Assembly (NCBI GenBank): GCA_030411725.1
Contig: MU839840.1
Location: forward strand, 806,001-870,000
Source of the DNA: Echria macrotheca
Taxonomy: Eukaryota > Ascomycota > Sordariomycetes > Sordariales > Schizotheciaceae
Direction: 5' to 3'
DNA: 64,000 bases
This document shows positions 20,553 through 32,342 of this stretch, one piece after another. The position numbers and the translations under genes are program-made. The notes under the pieces were generated by a model. The model was not told the DNA's origin. It made no database searches and was given only the letters and a program-made list of their open reading frames with translations. Within the stretch, counting starts at the first letter, position 1, and each line of letters begins with the position of its first letter.

Positions 20553-22610
20553 ATGCCGAAAACCAAACCTACGCGCGATGGCGCGCCTCCGAAGAGTATC
20601 AAAGACCCTCGGTTTGCCAATTTCGAAACCGACCCACGCTACCAGTTGCCCTCCAAGAAAAACACCAAGACCAAGCTTGACAATCGCTTTTCCCGTGTGC
20701 TTTCCGATCCCGAGTTTACGGCCACCGCCAAAGTTGATCGCTATGGCCGCAAACTAAAGACCGAAACCAAAAAGAAGGCTCTCCAGCGGCTGTATGAAGT
20801 AGAAGGTGGAGAGAACGACGAGCAAGACGACGAGAACAGCGATGACGCGATCGACGACGACGAAATCGTGCAGCGCGAGCTTGCGGCGGCCGATGAGAAG
20901 TACGACCCAGCACGCGGCGGTGGATTCGCGTCCTCCGACTCGGATTCCGATTCCGACTCCGGCGCAGAGGAAGAAGAGGAGGGGGTAGAAGAAGCCCGTC
21001 CAGGAATCCATCTGCGAAAAGAAAGGCAGGCAGTCGAGACGGGGGAAGTCACAAACCGGATTGCCATTGTCAATATCGACTGGGACCACATCAAGTCTGT
21101 TGACCTCATGGCGCTGTTCTCCAGTTTTGTACCACCCGGCGGCCGCATAGAGAAGGTCTCGATATACCCGAGCGAGTTCGGCAAGGAACGAATGCAACGC
21201 GAGGAGCTAGAAGGACCGCCCAAGGAGATCTTCAAGAAATCCAAGGATGATGACTTGGACGATTCGGGCTCGGACAGTGAGGAGAGCTGGGATGGAGCGT
21301 CCGATGTCGACTCGGACGAGGAGGTTAAGAAAGAGCTCCTTCAGGAAGGAAACGACCAGGATTTCGACAGCGACGCACTTCGGACGTACCAACTCGACAG
21401 GTTACGATACTACTACGCGGTCGCGGTGTTCTCCGACAGCAATACGGCACATAAGATCTACGAGGCGACAGACGGGAGCGAGTACTTGTCGTCATCCAAC
21501 TTCCTCGACCTTCGTTTTGTGCCGGACAATGTCGCGTTTGACGACGAGCCGCGGGACGAATGTGACACTGTCCCGCCAGGGTATAAACCGGTCGAGTTTG
21601 TGACGGACGCTCTGCAACACTCCAAGGTCAAATTGACATGGGACATGCACCCCGAGGAGGTAACAAGGAAAGAGTCGATCAAGCAAGCTTTCGCTGGCAG
21701 TCGGGCAGAGATTGCGGAGAACGATTTGCGAGCATACCTGGCAAGTGACAGCGAGGATGAGGAAGAGGTGGAGGAAGAACAAGAGGGAGAAGAGAAGCTC
21801 AGCAAGAAGGAGCTGGCCAGGCGAAAAATGCGAGCAGCCCTAGGGCTAGGTGACGAGCAGACCAAGAAAAGCGACAAGTCTGGGCCAGTGGGAGAGATGC
21901 AAATCACCTTCACACCCGCGCTCACCGGGAAGGATACAAAGAAGGACGAAACCGAGGAGACGACACTAGAAAAGTACAAGCGGAAGGAGCGCGAGAGGAA
22001 AGAGAAGAAGAGGGCCAAGATGTTGGCCAAGAGGGAGGGCGTGGATGGCGAAGAAGAGGAAGCAGTCACAGGAGCAACTGAAGATGTCGATGGCGAGGAT
22101 CTCGGATTCGATGATCCCTTCTTTACGGCTGAACCGGTTGCACCTTCCAAGGCGGCCATTCGCAAGGAAGAGCGCCTCAAGAAGCGGGCTGCCCGGGAAG
22201 CAGAAGAAGCCGAGAGCGCGGCGCAGAAAGCACAGCTGGAGCGGATCATGGGTGACGATGATGACGCTAAGCTGGACCACTTCGACATGAAAGAGATCAT
22301 GCGCGCCGAGAAACAAAAGGGAAAGAAGAAAAAGAAGGGAGCCAAGGAGACTGGGGTGCAAGACAACTTCGATATAGATGTTGAGGACAACCGGTTCAAG
22401 GCTGTTTTTGATAGCCATGAATTTGCGATCGACCCGTCGAATCCCAAGTTCAAGGCTACGCAGGGAATGAAGAAGCTATTGGAGGAGGGCAGGAAGAAGC
22501 GCAAGGCCGGGCACGATGAGGTTGGGAGCGGGAGAAGCTCCAAGAAGGCCAAGCCAGAGGACCTTGACGGGCTGATCAACAGTGTCAAGAGGAAAGCGGC
22601 GGGCCGTTAG
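20553..22610 (+). CDS. ESF1: ESF1, pre-rRNA processing protein
   Basis: Intronless, 685 residues from the ATG at 20553 (an in-frame ATG six codons upstream is less likely, since the family begins M-P-K). The N-terminus has DPRFANFETDPRYQLPSK and TKLDNRFSRVL, followed by acidic tracts, then the RNA-binding-type core (RIAIVNIDWDHIKSVDLMALFSSF; YYYAVAVFSD) and a C-terminal NUC153 motif (NRFKAVFDSHEFAIDPSNPKFK). This is the full ESF1 layout. The family works in the nucleolus with U3-dependent early cleavages for 18S rRNA. Long Lys/Glu-rich tracts and basic C-terminal stretches (RKKRKAG, KRKAAGR) suit nucleolar targeting. THR4 starts about 207 bp downstream on the same strand. Confidence 0.95.
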   Translation: MPKTKPTRDGAPPKSIKDPRFANFETDPRYQLPSKKNTKTKLDNRFSRVLSDPEFTATAKVDRYGRKLKTETKKKALQRLYEVEGGENDEQDDENSDDAIDDDEIVQRELAAADEKYDPARGGGFASSDSDSDSDSGAEEEEEGVEEARPGIHLRKERQAVETGEVTNRIAIVNIDWDHIKSVDLMALFSSFVPPGGRIEKVSIYPSEFGKERMQREELEGPPKEIFKKSKDDDLDDSGSDSEESWDGASDVDSDEEVKKELLQEGNDQDFDSDALRTYQLDRLRYYYAVAVFSDSNTAHKIYEATDGSEYLSSSNFLDLRFVPDNVAFDDEPRDECDTVPPGYKPVEFVTDALQHSKVKLTWDMHPEEVTRKESIKQAFAGSRAEIAENDLRAYLASDSEDEEEVEEEQEGEEKLSKKELARRKMRAALGLGDEQTKKSDKSGPVGEMQITFTPALTGKDTKKDETEETTLEKYKRKERERKEKKRAKMLAKREGVDGEEEEAVTGATEDVDGEDLGFDDPFFTAEPVAPSKAAIRKEERLKKRAAREAEEAESAAQKAQLERIMGDDDDAKLDHFDMKEIMRAEKQKGKKKKKGAKETGVQDNFDIDVEDNRFKAVFDSHEFAIDPSNPKFKATQGMKKLLEEGRKKRKAGHDEVGSGRSSKKAKPEDLDGLINSVKRKAAGR

Positions 22611-22817
22611 CCTATCTTGCCTATGTAGAATAGAGTAATGACATATGTCAGTGGCGTGTCAACCGGCGGTGAGATGGAGACATTACCCCTTTTGAGGATC
22701 GGCTCAGCTCCGGGTGGGGTCCGAAGTCGGCCGTCACAGGTCGAGAATGTTCGGCATTTTACCCCGCCGAAACTTTCAGCGAGGGGCAAACTCTTTCTTC
22801 TGCCAAACATCGCGACA

Positions 22818-24713
22818 ATGGCTACCAACGGCGCCGGAAAGACTCACACCGAGTCGCAGGTCTACCTGTCGACGCGCGGCGGCGACCAAGGTGTATGCAT
22901 CTCCCACCACAACAATTGGCGTTGCTCACACGTTGCAGCTCTCTTTCGAGACGGTAGTCCTCAAGGGACTCGCCGCGGATGGCGGCCTGTTTCTCCCGCA
23001 CGAGATCCCCAGGGCCACTGAATGGGTTCGTCTGTCCGTCGCCCGCTTGACCGACCCCCGCTGATGCGCAGACAGCAATCATGGAAGGACCTGTCGTATC
23101 CCGAGCTAGCCTTCCAGATCCTTAGCCTCTACATCTCTCGCGACGAGATCCCCGCCGATGACCTGAAGGCCATGATTGAGCGCAGCTACTCGACATTCCG
23201 GTCCAAGGAGGTCACGCCATTAGTGCACCTCAATGACAACCTATATCTGCTCGAGCTCTTCCACGGCCCGAGCTACTCGTTCAAGGACTGCGCGCTGCAG
23301 TTCCTCGGCAACCTTTTCGAGTACTTTCTCGCTAGGAAAAACGAGGGCAAGGAGGGCAAAGGTGCGTTTGTTGGTGGTCGCCGGTGATCTGCCGGCTGGC
23401 TGCGCAAGGTGGGCGCTAGTGTTGACGATATACAGAGAGGCATCACCTGACGGTTGTTGGCGCCACAAGTGGTGACACCGGTTCGGCTGCGATCCACGGG
23501 CTCAGGGGTAAGAAGGATGTCACGGTTGCCATTCTCCACCCCAAGGGGCGGGTCAGCCCGATCCAGGAGGCACAAATGACGACATGTTCAGACGCCAACG
23601 TGAACAATCTTGCGGTGAAGGGGACGTTTGACGACTGCCAGGTGAGCTCACGCAGGTTCCGGGGTCGGCCCCGGGATGTGACTAACAGCCCGTAGGACAT
23701 TGTCAAGGCGCTCTTCAGCGACCCGGAGACGAATGCTTCGCTCAAGCTCGGCGCCGTCAACTCGATCAACTTTTCGAGAATCCTCGCACAGATCGTCTAC
23801 TACTTTTACTCGTACTTCTCCCTCGCGAGGCAATCCGATTTCCAGGTCGGCGACCAAGTCCGCTTTGTTGTCCCAACCGGCAACTTTGTATGACCCTAAC
23901 CCTGTCATGAATGCTTCAGGAGGCTAACGGAAGAAGGGTGACGTCTTGGCCGGCTACTTTGCCAAGCGCATGGGCCTTCCCGTGGACAAGCTGGTCATCG
24001 CAACCAACGAAAACGACATCCTCGACAGGTTTTGGAAGTCGGGACGGTACGAGAAGCACAAGGCCCAAGGCGCCGAAGCTGAGGGCGGGCTTGAGGTGGA
24101 CGGCGTCAAGGCGCATGAGGATGGCGTGAAGGAGACGCTGAGCCCTGCGATGGACATCTTGGTCTCGAGCAACTTTGAGCGGCTGCTGTGGTTCCTGGCT
24201 CACGAGTTTGCTGCCGCCGTCGGCATGGACGAGGAGTTCAACAGGAAACAAGCCGGCCAGGAGGTCGCCGCCTGGCTCAAGGACCTCAAGGTTAAGGGCG
24301 GCTTTGGGCCAGTGTACAAGGACGTGTTGGAGAGCGCTCGCAAGTCGTTCGAAAGCGAGCGAGTCAGCGACGCGCAGACGATCGAGACGATTGGCGCTTT
24401 CTACGACAAGGTTGGCTACGTCTTGGATCCCCACACGGCTGTTGGAGTTACGGCGGCCCTTCGGTCAATCGACCGGGCTGGAAGCGAGGTTCCGCATATA
24501 TCGCTGTCGACAGCACATCCGGCCAAGTTTGCTGGCGCCGTGGAGCTGGCACTCAATGGCAAGGAGGGCTTTGATTTTTCCAAGGTTCTGCCTCAGGAGT
24601 TTGTCGAATTGGATAAGAAGGAGAAGCGGGTGACGACGGTAGAAAACGATTGGAAAGCGGTAAGGGAACTGGTCAAGCAGCAGGTTGAGAGGGAACTCCA
24701 GGCAGGGAGTTGA
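22818..24713 (+). CDS. THR4: Threonine synthase
   Basis: Six exons (22818-22892, 22939-23025, 23076-23361, 23436-23641, 23696-23887, 23937-24713) give 540 residues. The enzyme converts O-phosphohomoserine to threonine with pyridoxal phosphate, the last step of threonine synthesis, in the cytosol. Evidence: N-terminal QVYLSTRGGDQG and LKGLAADGGLFLP, the PLP-lysine motif FHGPSYSFKDCALQF, phosphate loop VVGATSGDTGSAAI, FVVPTGNFGDVLAGYFAK, NENDILDRF and SPAMDILVSSNFERLLW, all diagnostic of the fungal class. Exon 3 starts at the second of two nearby acceptors (23076), because the first breaks frame. PLP made by the PDX pair in this window is its cofactor. Confidence 0.95.
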
Positions 24714-25153
24714 GCGTCAGGGGCAGACGGCGACGTCATGGAAAAAAGGAATAGATTTAATACACGCCTGTGCTTGAAATGTACAAACGCCATTGGTGCC
24801 GTGTTATCTGGCAACCCCGCTTTCCACGGTTAGATAGGATGGGCGGTAACAAGATACAATTGGGTGCCTGTGTGGTTGTGCGACCTACCGATTTGGGTAG
24901 ACCGCGATGGCCAAACTTCCCTCCTTGATGATCCCGTGTTTGTCCAATTTGCTATAGGCTTTCGGGATGCAGAACCGTAGGATTCAATGATGATCCTCTC
25001 CGTGCCGCCACGATGCATATTCTCGGTTGCCATCCCCAGTCAGTTCCTACGTCTATATCTCTTGGCACCGCCCTGCCATCTGTTGGTTTTATATTTTCTG
25101 TTTAAGTTCGTATCTTCGGTATCATTTAGTGCCATTTACCACTTGACGGAGAT
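24714..25153. other. Intergenic region
   Basis: This holds the 3' end of THR4 and the upstream region of the ABC transporter gene. No other signal seen. Confidence 0.5.
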
Positions 25154-28100
25154 ATGGCCTCACAGGACGCCGGCGACGGTCAATTTGGCCCGCAACTCCC
25201 CGGCGGCCGGTTCGACTTCACGCTCGTCTTTGAGCAGAGTATTCTGTCTCTGCCGCTTTCTTGTCTGTTCCTGCTTGCTGCGTCGTACCGGTTCCGAATA
25301 CTACTCCGTGCTGCGCGGCTGGAGGTTGTGAGTACTCGGCATGGCGGGTTGTACTGGGCTAAGATGGTATTTTTTTTATCCCCTTCCCCCTTCTTCTTTT
25401 TTTGAAGTATCAACGGCACCTACCTAGTGAGTAGTAGTAGTAGTAGTTGATGAGAATTTCAGGTTATCGCAGCCGTGCTCATCGCCTTGCACCTGGCGCT
25501 GCTCATCCTCTGGGCTGTGCATCCGTTTTTCGGTCAAGTGGTCGTGCTGCGCGCCCTGGCCGTGACCTCGTCGGTCCTGTCCCTCGCGGCCGTGGCGGTC
25601 ATGGCCGTGCTCATCGACCGCGAACATCGCGCCTCGATCGAACCGTCCCTGCTCCTGGGGATGTACCTCTTCCTCTCGGTCCTGCTCGACCTGCCGCAGG
25701 CGCGCACTCTGTTCCTGCGGGAGGACGCGCACGCCCTCTTCGGCGTGTTTGTCGTCTCTCTCGCGCTGCGGTTTGCCCTTCTGGTGGCCGAGGAACTTCC
25801 GAAGCTGCCGGCGCATAACCCCGTCCGCAAGGGCGCCAGCCCGGAGTCGCTCGGCGGCGCGGTCAACCGCAGCGTGTTCTGGTGGCTCAATACCTTTTTT
25901 CTAAGGGGGTACCGGAGTCTTATCGGGGTTGGCGACCTGTTTAGTATCCCGGCCAAGTTTGGGTCGGCTAGGCTGAGGGCGCAGATCGAACCGGCGTGGG
26001 AGCGGTGCCGCGACAAGACGGGGAAGAACGCGCTGCTGTATGTCGTGTTGCGTACCTTCGCCGGGCAGATCCTGATGGCCGTGCCGCCGAGGCTCGCGCT
26101 GAGCGTCGTTACCTTCTCGCAGCCGCTGCTGATGAAGCGGGTGATTGCGTATGTGGAGGGCGCGTCGAGCGGTGCCGGTGCTGTCGACGGGAACGTCGCG
26201 GGCGGGCTGATCGGGGCCACGGCGCTGATCTATGTCGGAATTGCGGTGTTCAAGTGCATCTCGTCGCATATCATGTACCAGGCTGTGACCATGATCAGGG
26301 GGGCGCTGGTCGGGCTGATCTTCAAGAAGACGCTCAACCTGGATGAGAAGGCGTTGGCCGAGGCCGCGCCGCTGACGCTGATGAGTACGGATGTCGAGGG
26401 GCTGGTCTGGGGCACGGTCTTCATACATGAGATCTGGGCGTCTGCGGTCGAGTTGGGCATCGGCATCTACCTGCTGTATCTGGAGATAGGGGTTGCATGT
26501 GTTCTGGTGGTTGGGCCTATTCTCGGTACGTTCTACGGATACGTTTTTTTCATCGTTCTCCACTGACACAGCGCGCACAGTGACAACGATGCTGAACGAA
26601 AAGGTGTCGTCTAAAATCGGCCCGAGACAGATGGCGTGGAACCAGGGCGTGCAGAAGAGAGTGACGGCCACCTCGTCCATGCTGGGCCAGATGAAGGGCA
26701 TCAAGATGACAGGATTATCAAGATTCTTCTCCCAGCGCATCCAGCAGCTGCGGGCTACAGAGGTCGGTCTGGGCAGCAAGTACCGCACGCTGAACATCTG
26801 GGTCGAGCTTTTGGGCGATATCGTCAGCCGGTTTACTCCGATTATTGTCATCACCGGAGCCATCTTCTGGACGAACGGCAGCGGTCAGGGCCTGCCGATC
26901 TCACAGGCTTTCACAGCCGTGGCCATCGTCACGCTCGTGGCGGAGCCACTTGCCCAGCTGCTCGGGATTCGCGGCATGATCGCAGCTTCGATGGGGACTT
27001 TCACCCGAATCCAAGAGTTCCTGTGTCTGGAGGATGCTGGTCACTATTCCCTTACCTCGTCTCGTAATGGCAAAGCCGAAGCTGGCGAGTTTATGGTGGA
27101 CATGAGTAACGCGAGTCTGCAAACCCGCGACGGCAACGTTCTTCTCCGGGATGTCAACCTCAAGGTTAGGCACGGCTCGTTCCACATGATCACCGGACTC
27201 GTCGGCTGCGGGAAGACAACTCTTCTTTCGGCCATCATGGGGCAAGTACCGCTGGCCCAAGGCTCGATCCGCGTTTCGGAGTCGTCGGTAGCCTACTGTG
27301 CCCAGAGCCCCTGGCTCCGCAACGCGACAGTGCGGGAAAATGTTATCGGTGGGACAGAGTTTGGGTATGACCTGGATTGGTTCTCCAAGGTTGTTGCCGC
27401 TTGTGCCCTGGACAAGGACTTTGAGTCCATCCCGGACTGGGACACGGCCCTTGTCGGTAGCGGTGGGCTGACTTTGAGCGGCGGACAAAAGCAGAGAGTG
27501 GTATGTTCCAGCTTTTCACGTGGACTGAAATAAGAAAAAAAACTGACAGTTTAGGCTCTGGCGAGAGCTGTCTATTCGTGCAAGAAGCTGGTTCTCCTCG
27601 ACGACGTCTTCAGTGGTCTAGATCACAAGACTTCCAACTTTGTTTTCAAGCAGCTCATGGGACCCAACGGCATCTTCCGCCGATCCGGTCGAACCGTAAT
27701 CCTCACCACGAACCAACGTATGTTATTGCCTCAAGAGAACCGTGCATCTGTGGGCCAGAACTAAAAGTTGCTGCAGCACACCTTCTACCGCTCGCCGATG
27801 TAGTGTCGACCATACAGTCGGACACTCTTGTAACCGTCGAGAAAGAAGTCCTAGCGTCCGAGGATATATCGATCGAATCCGAGAATGGCATCGAGAGCCC
27901 TGCATCGGAAACGGTCGAACCACCCAAGCCGGCGACCGTGAGTGAGGCGCAAAAGGACCTCAAGCGTCAGTCGGGAGACACCTCTCTGTACAAGTACTAC
28001 TTCCAGTCTGTCGGGTGGACCGCGACCGCGACCTTCTTCGCTCTGTCCGTTGTCAGCGCTGGCATAATCAAAATGCCGCGTAAGTCTAAGTGTTCCCGAA

Positions 28101-29973
28101 TTTGATTCTCATAAACATTTATGCTAACGGCAAGTCAGAGGTCTGGCTCAAGATCTGGACGGACCACGGTACCAACAACGACACCGGGCTGTATTTCGGG
28201 ATCTATGTAATGCTTGCCGCAGCCGGCACCATAAGCGGCGCCGTCTTCCTTGTGTTTGTATCTCGGCTCTCTGGCCGACGCTTCGCTGACAGTTTGCTAG
28301 GTTTTACTACCTGCTCTTTGTGCCCAAATCCGGCAAACATCTCCATTTCCTCCTCCTGGATACCATCATGAAGTAAAGCGTCTCCCGCAGCGTTACCTTA
28401 TTGAGCACACATTTGACCATGAGCATCTAGGGCACCACTGTACTTCTTCACGACTGTCGATTCGGGCGTGACGCTCAACCGGTTCAGCCAGGACTTGACG
28501 CTGATCGACCAGCGTCTTCCCATGTCGCTCTATGTTGCATTCTTCCGTGAGTTGAAAGATCTATCCAATCTCAGCGAGGGCGATGCGATGCTCATAAAAA
28601 TACACCAGTGCTTCTAGATGTAATCGCCAGCTCGATCCTTATCGTCGCCGGCGCACAATACGCGGCTGCCAGCCTTCCCTTCCTGTTCGGAGCCTTGTAT
28701 CTCCTGCAAAAGTTCTACCTGCGGACCTCGCGACAGGTCCGGTTTCTCGATCTCGAAACCAAGTCCCCGCTGTACACGCACTTCACCGAGACGATGAACG
28801 GAGCCGTGTCCGTCCGAGCCTTTGGGTGGGAAACCGCTTTCACAAAAGAGCATCAGGAGCGCCTTGACGTATCCCAGAAACCGTTCTATCTCATGTATTG
28901 TCTTCAGCGTTGGTTGACGGTTGTGCTGGACCTTCTCGTCGGCGGGCTGGCTGTGGTCCTGGTGGCGTTCGCGGTCGAGTTGACCTGGACTAGCACCAGC
29001 AGCGGCATCGGGCTTTCATTCTTGAATCTGGTCAGCTTCGGCCACAACCTGATGGGGCTGGTGTATATGTGGACAGCTCTGGAGACGTCCCTAGGGGCCA
29101 TCTCGAGAGTCAGGAACTTTGTCAAGGATACGCCCAAGGAGGACCGCGAAGGAGAGGTACAAAATGTACCCGATGGGTGGCCTACAAGGGGCGAGATTAG
29201 GTTCGAAGACGTGGCGGCTTCATACAGGTATCTATGTCCCCTGTCCTAGTGTGGTGTCCGAAGCTAACTAGTGGTCACACAGCCCGTCACTCCCTCCCTC
29301 TCTTCAACACCTCACCTTGACCATCGCCCCCGGTTCCAAGGTGGCCATATGCGGCAGAACCGGCAGCGGCAAGTCATCCACCCTCCTGACGATTCTCCGC
29401 CTCCTCGACCTGCAGGCAGGAAGGCTCTTCATCGACGATATCGACATATCCTACCTCCCCCGACAGACCATCCGCACCCGTCTCGCCTCGCTCCCGCAGG
29501 ACCCCGTCACCGTCCCCGGAAGCGTGCGGACGAACCTCGCCCCGTTGGATTCTGACCGTTCGACGACCTCTGACGCGGACCTCATCGCCGCGCTGACAAA
29601 GGCCCAGATCTGGGAGGTGATCCAGGCGCGGGGCGGTCTGGACGCTGATTTTGACGGGCTGGGCTTGTCGCCCGGCCAGCGGCAGCTGTTCTGCCTCGCG
29701 GCGGCTGCGGCGCGGCGGAGCAGGGTCGTGCTGCTGGATGAGGTTACCGGGAGTGTCGACTTTGAGACGGACGCCGAGGTGAGGCGGCTGTTGGCGAGTG
29801 AGTTTGGCGGGTGTACTGTGTTGGAAGTGGTGCATCGCATCGAGATGGTCATGGCGTATGATGTGGCTGTTGTGATGGAGGGGGGCGGCGTGGTGGAGGT
29901 TGGGAAGCCGGGGGAGTTGTTGGAACGGGGTGGGCGGTTCAAGGAGCTGTGGGATGGGCGGATGGGTGGGTGA
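25154..29973 (+). CDS. ABCC-type (MRP-like) full ABC transporter
   Basis: Ten exons by my model (25154-25366, 25463-26525, 26581-27500, 27555-27717, 27777-28079, 28139-28253, 28301-28372, 28431-28546, 28609-29227, 29283-29973) give 1,424 residues. The order is N-terminal helices, TMD1, NBD1, linker, TMD2, NBD2. NBD1: Walker A GLVGCGKTT, signature LSGGQKQRV, Walker B LVLLDDVFSGLD, with Asp in place of the catalytic Glu, as is common for the first site of ABCC proteins. NBD2: GRTGSGKSS, Q-loop LPQDP, LSPGQRQL, VVLLDEVTGSVD, H-loop VVHRIEM. The family exports drugs, conjugates or secondary metabolites across the plasma or vacuolar membrane. Substrate unknown. The exon joint near 28253/28301 is the least certain. 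No biosynthetic cluster surrounds it. Confidence 0.9.
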
Positions 29974-31406
29974 GCCGTAGGGGTCTTGTTTTATTCTCGT
30001 CGCTGTCGTCTTCACCAGCAGGCCTAAGTGTGAGTTTAGGGGGGCTGCAACCCACCAATCTAGGTCTCGGCCGTACCAGCGACTCGGGGAGTAATAGGTC
30101 GCGGGAGATATATCTTATTAGGCTGACTCATTTGCTGGATGAGGAAGGCATTCTTGTATTAATACAATAGGCTACGGCTATAGCAAGCAAGAAATCGGAC
30201 AATTGTCAAGGGCTTAGAAGAGTGTATAGCTTGGCCGCTAAAGCTAGGTATGAATGACACCTTTTCCTCAACTGCATAGCTCTTTACTCCTTATTAATAC
30301 TTCTTCGAAATCAAAGTACGTCTTTCCAAGATCAACTGGGCTGATCGCTAACACCTCTTAGCCGTGCCTTGCCCTGCTTGCCTAGGTAGGTATGAATCAA
30401 TTCTCTGATTATATCATCATCTTCCTCGACAACAAAGTGGTTTTCGGGCAGTCAGGATCACATCGCCTTTTTTTTCGTACGCAAGGAAGAAGAAGCCAGA
30501 GGCGAGAGAGCTCATGGAGAATACCTATTGGTTGTTGACTAGGTAGGTAGGCACCCCCCAGGAAGAAGATTCCTGGAGGAGTGTTCAACTTGGGTTCTCC
30601 TAAACAAAGGAGAACACTAATATCAAGTGCGTCTGGATCGTCTCCGGTGGCCAGGCCACTAGATAACGACTGGGAAACATCATCCGAGCGTTGATGTGAA
30701 GCACAGATGGGACATAGTTGCATGTAGGAAGAAGAAGAGAATATGGGAGGCCCTGGTGGCTGGCTAAATACACCAACCTGGTGTGTGATACCTATCTGCA
30801 GAGTGCTCCTTCCTAGTCTAGCCCAACACATGCAAAAGACACTTGAGAACAATTCCAAGGGGTTTTCTGGGATTTGATCTCTACCAGCACCGTCAAAAGT
30901 CAAACCCCATCAACCCCGTTTCAAGGATTCCCGAGCACCCCCCTCAACCCCGTTCCCCTTGGTCAGGACGGTATCAAGTCTCCCACTCCCGCTCATTTCT
31001 GAACTGAGGAGGTAGGCCGCGCCGTCTCCGGACTATCTCTCTTTACACTGACGTTTTGTCCATAGGGCAAGAGAGCACTGGAACTGTGATGTTGAGATTC
31101 TTCTGGACTGACTCGATATCGTAGCACAAGCGCTTCCAGCCTTATGTTGTGTTGTGCAGCTACAAGGTATATACTCCGTATCTTGTTAGTGTACCGTTGC
31201 TCCTTTTCCGTTGTAGAGACAAATACCACCCAGCTCATCTGCCAGCATATGATTCCCTACCATACAAGGCCAAAGGGTACCGTCCATCAGTTTTATGTGC
31301 TTGCAGTCTGCCCATCGCTCCGCCGTGATGCATGCACCAAGTCAAACTCAGATAGCCACCCGCCCGTGATGCTCTCGAAACAAGCAGAACTGTCGAAATT
31401 CATTGA
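29974..31406. other. Intergenic, decayed AT-rich DNA
   Basis: 30050-30420 is AT-rich with fragments like CTTAGAAGAGTGTATAGCTT, suggesting mutated repeat DNA. An 8-bp hairpin (GTTCTCCT, loop 6, AGGAGAAC) sits at 30594-30615. The 164-codon frame 30409-30903 (-) has no domain. No gene supported. Confidence 0.45.
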
Positions 31407-32342
31407 CTACCACCCGCGACCAGCCATCTTCTCCTCGGGCTTCAGTCCTGCATTGCTGATTCCCTTCATGGCAACTCCGTGCTCGATTGCGGCCTCGATC
31501 AGCGCCGTGGGCTGGTTCCAGTTGTGCGTGGCCTTGACGATGGCGCGAGCGCGCTTTGCGGCGTGCTCGGGCGTCTCGGCATCCTTGAAGATGCCGCTCC
31601 CGACAAAGACACCGTCGCAGCCGAGGTGCATCATCAGGGCAGCGTCAGCAGGCGTGGCCACGCCGCCGGCCGCGAAGTTGACGACGGGCAGCCGGCCGAG
31701 CTCGGCGGTGCGGCGGAGCAGACCCGCGTCGCAACCGAGCTCGCGGGCGAGTGCAGAGATGGCAAGATCACCGCCCTGGTCGAGAGCAGACTTGGCACGG
31801 GCGATCTCGGCGTTCACGGTTCGGATGTGCTTGACGGCCTCGACGATGTCGCCGGTGCCGGCCTCGCCCTTGGTGCGGATCATGGCGGCGCCCTCGGCAA
31901 TACGCCGCAGGGCCTCGCCCAGGTTGCGGCAGCCGCAGACGAAGGGGATGGTGAACCCGGACTTTTGCACGTGGAACTGGTCGTCGGCCGGCGTGAGGAC
32001 CTCGCTCTCGTCCACGTAGTCAACCCCCAAGGCCTCAAGGATCTGGCACTCGACGATGTGGCCGATGCGGGCCTTGGCCATGACGGGGATGGTGACGGCC
32101 GCCTGGATCTCCTTGATCATCTCCGGGTTGGACATGCGGGCGACGCCGCCCATCTTGCGGATGTCGGAGGGGATGCGCTCGAGGGCCATGACGGCCACGG
32201 CGCCGGCCTCCTCGGCGATGCGTGCCTCGGCCGCCGTCGTCACGTCCATGATGACGCCGCCCTTGAGCATCTGCGCGAGCCCGGCCTTGACCGTGAAGGC
32301 ATCGTCGCCCCTGCCGTTGGCGCCGTTCAGGTTTGCCGCCAT
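31407..32342 (-). CDS. PDX1: Pyridoxal 5'-phosphate synthase subunit PDX1 (SNZ)
   Basis: An intronless protein of 311 residues, the standard PDX1 length. The synthase builds PLP directly from ribose 5-phosphate, glyceraldehyde 3-phosphate and ammonia. The (beta/alpha)8 barrel is evident: AQMLKGGVIMDVTTAAEARIA, VMALERIPSDIRKMGGVARM, the first catalytic Lys in PVMAKARIGH, VDYVDESEVLTPAD, and the second Lys region AAMIRTKGEAGTGD, then VVNFAAGGVATPADAALMM with the GCDGVFVGSGIF phosphate loop. It needs the glutaminase PDX2, which is encoded divergently 1.24 kb away, so a shared regulatory region is likely. Cytosolic. Confidence 0.97.
   Translation of the reverse strand: MAANLNGANGRGDDAFTVKAGLAQMLKGGVIMDVTTAAEARIAEEAGAVAVMALERIPSDIRKMGGVARMSNPEMIKEIQAAVTIPVMAKARIGHIVECQILEALGVDYVDESEVLTPADDQFHVQKSGFTIPFVCGCRNLGEALRRIAEGAAMIRTKGEAGTGDIVEAVKHIRTVNAEIARAKSALDQGGDLAISALARELGCDAGLLRRTAELGRLPVVNFAAGGVATPADAALMMHLGCDGVFVGSGIFKDAETPEHAAKRARAIVKATHNWNQPTALIEAAIEHGVAMKGISNAGLKPEEKMAGRGW

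Noticed and set aside
30409..30903. 164-codon frame on the minus strand in the AT-rich gap
   Set aside because: No conserved motif, and the surrounding DNA looks like decayed repeat.
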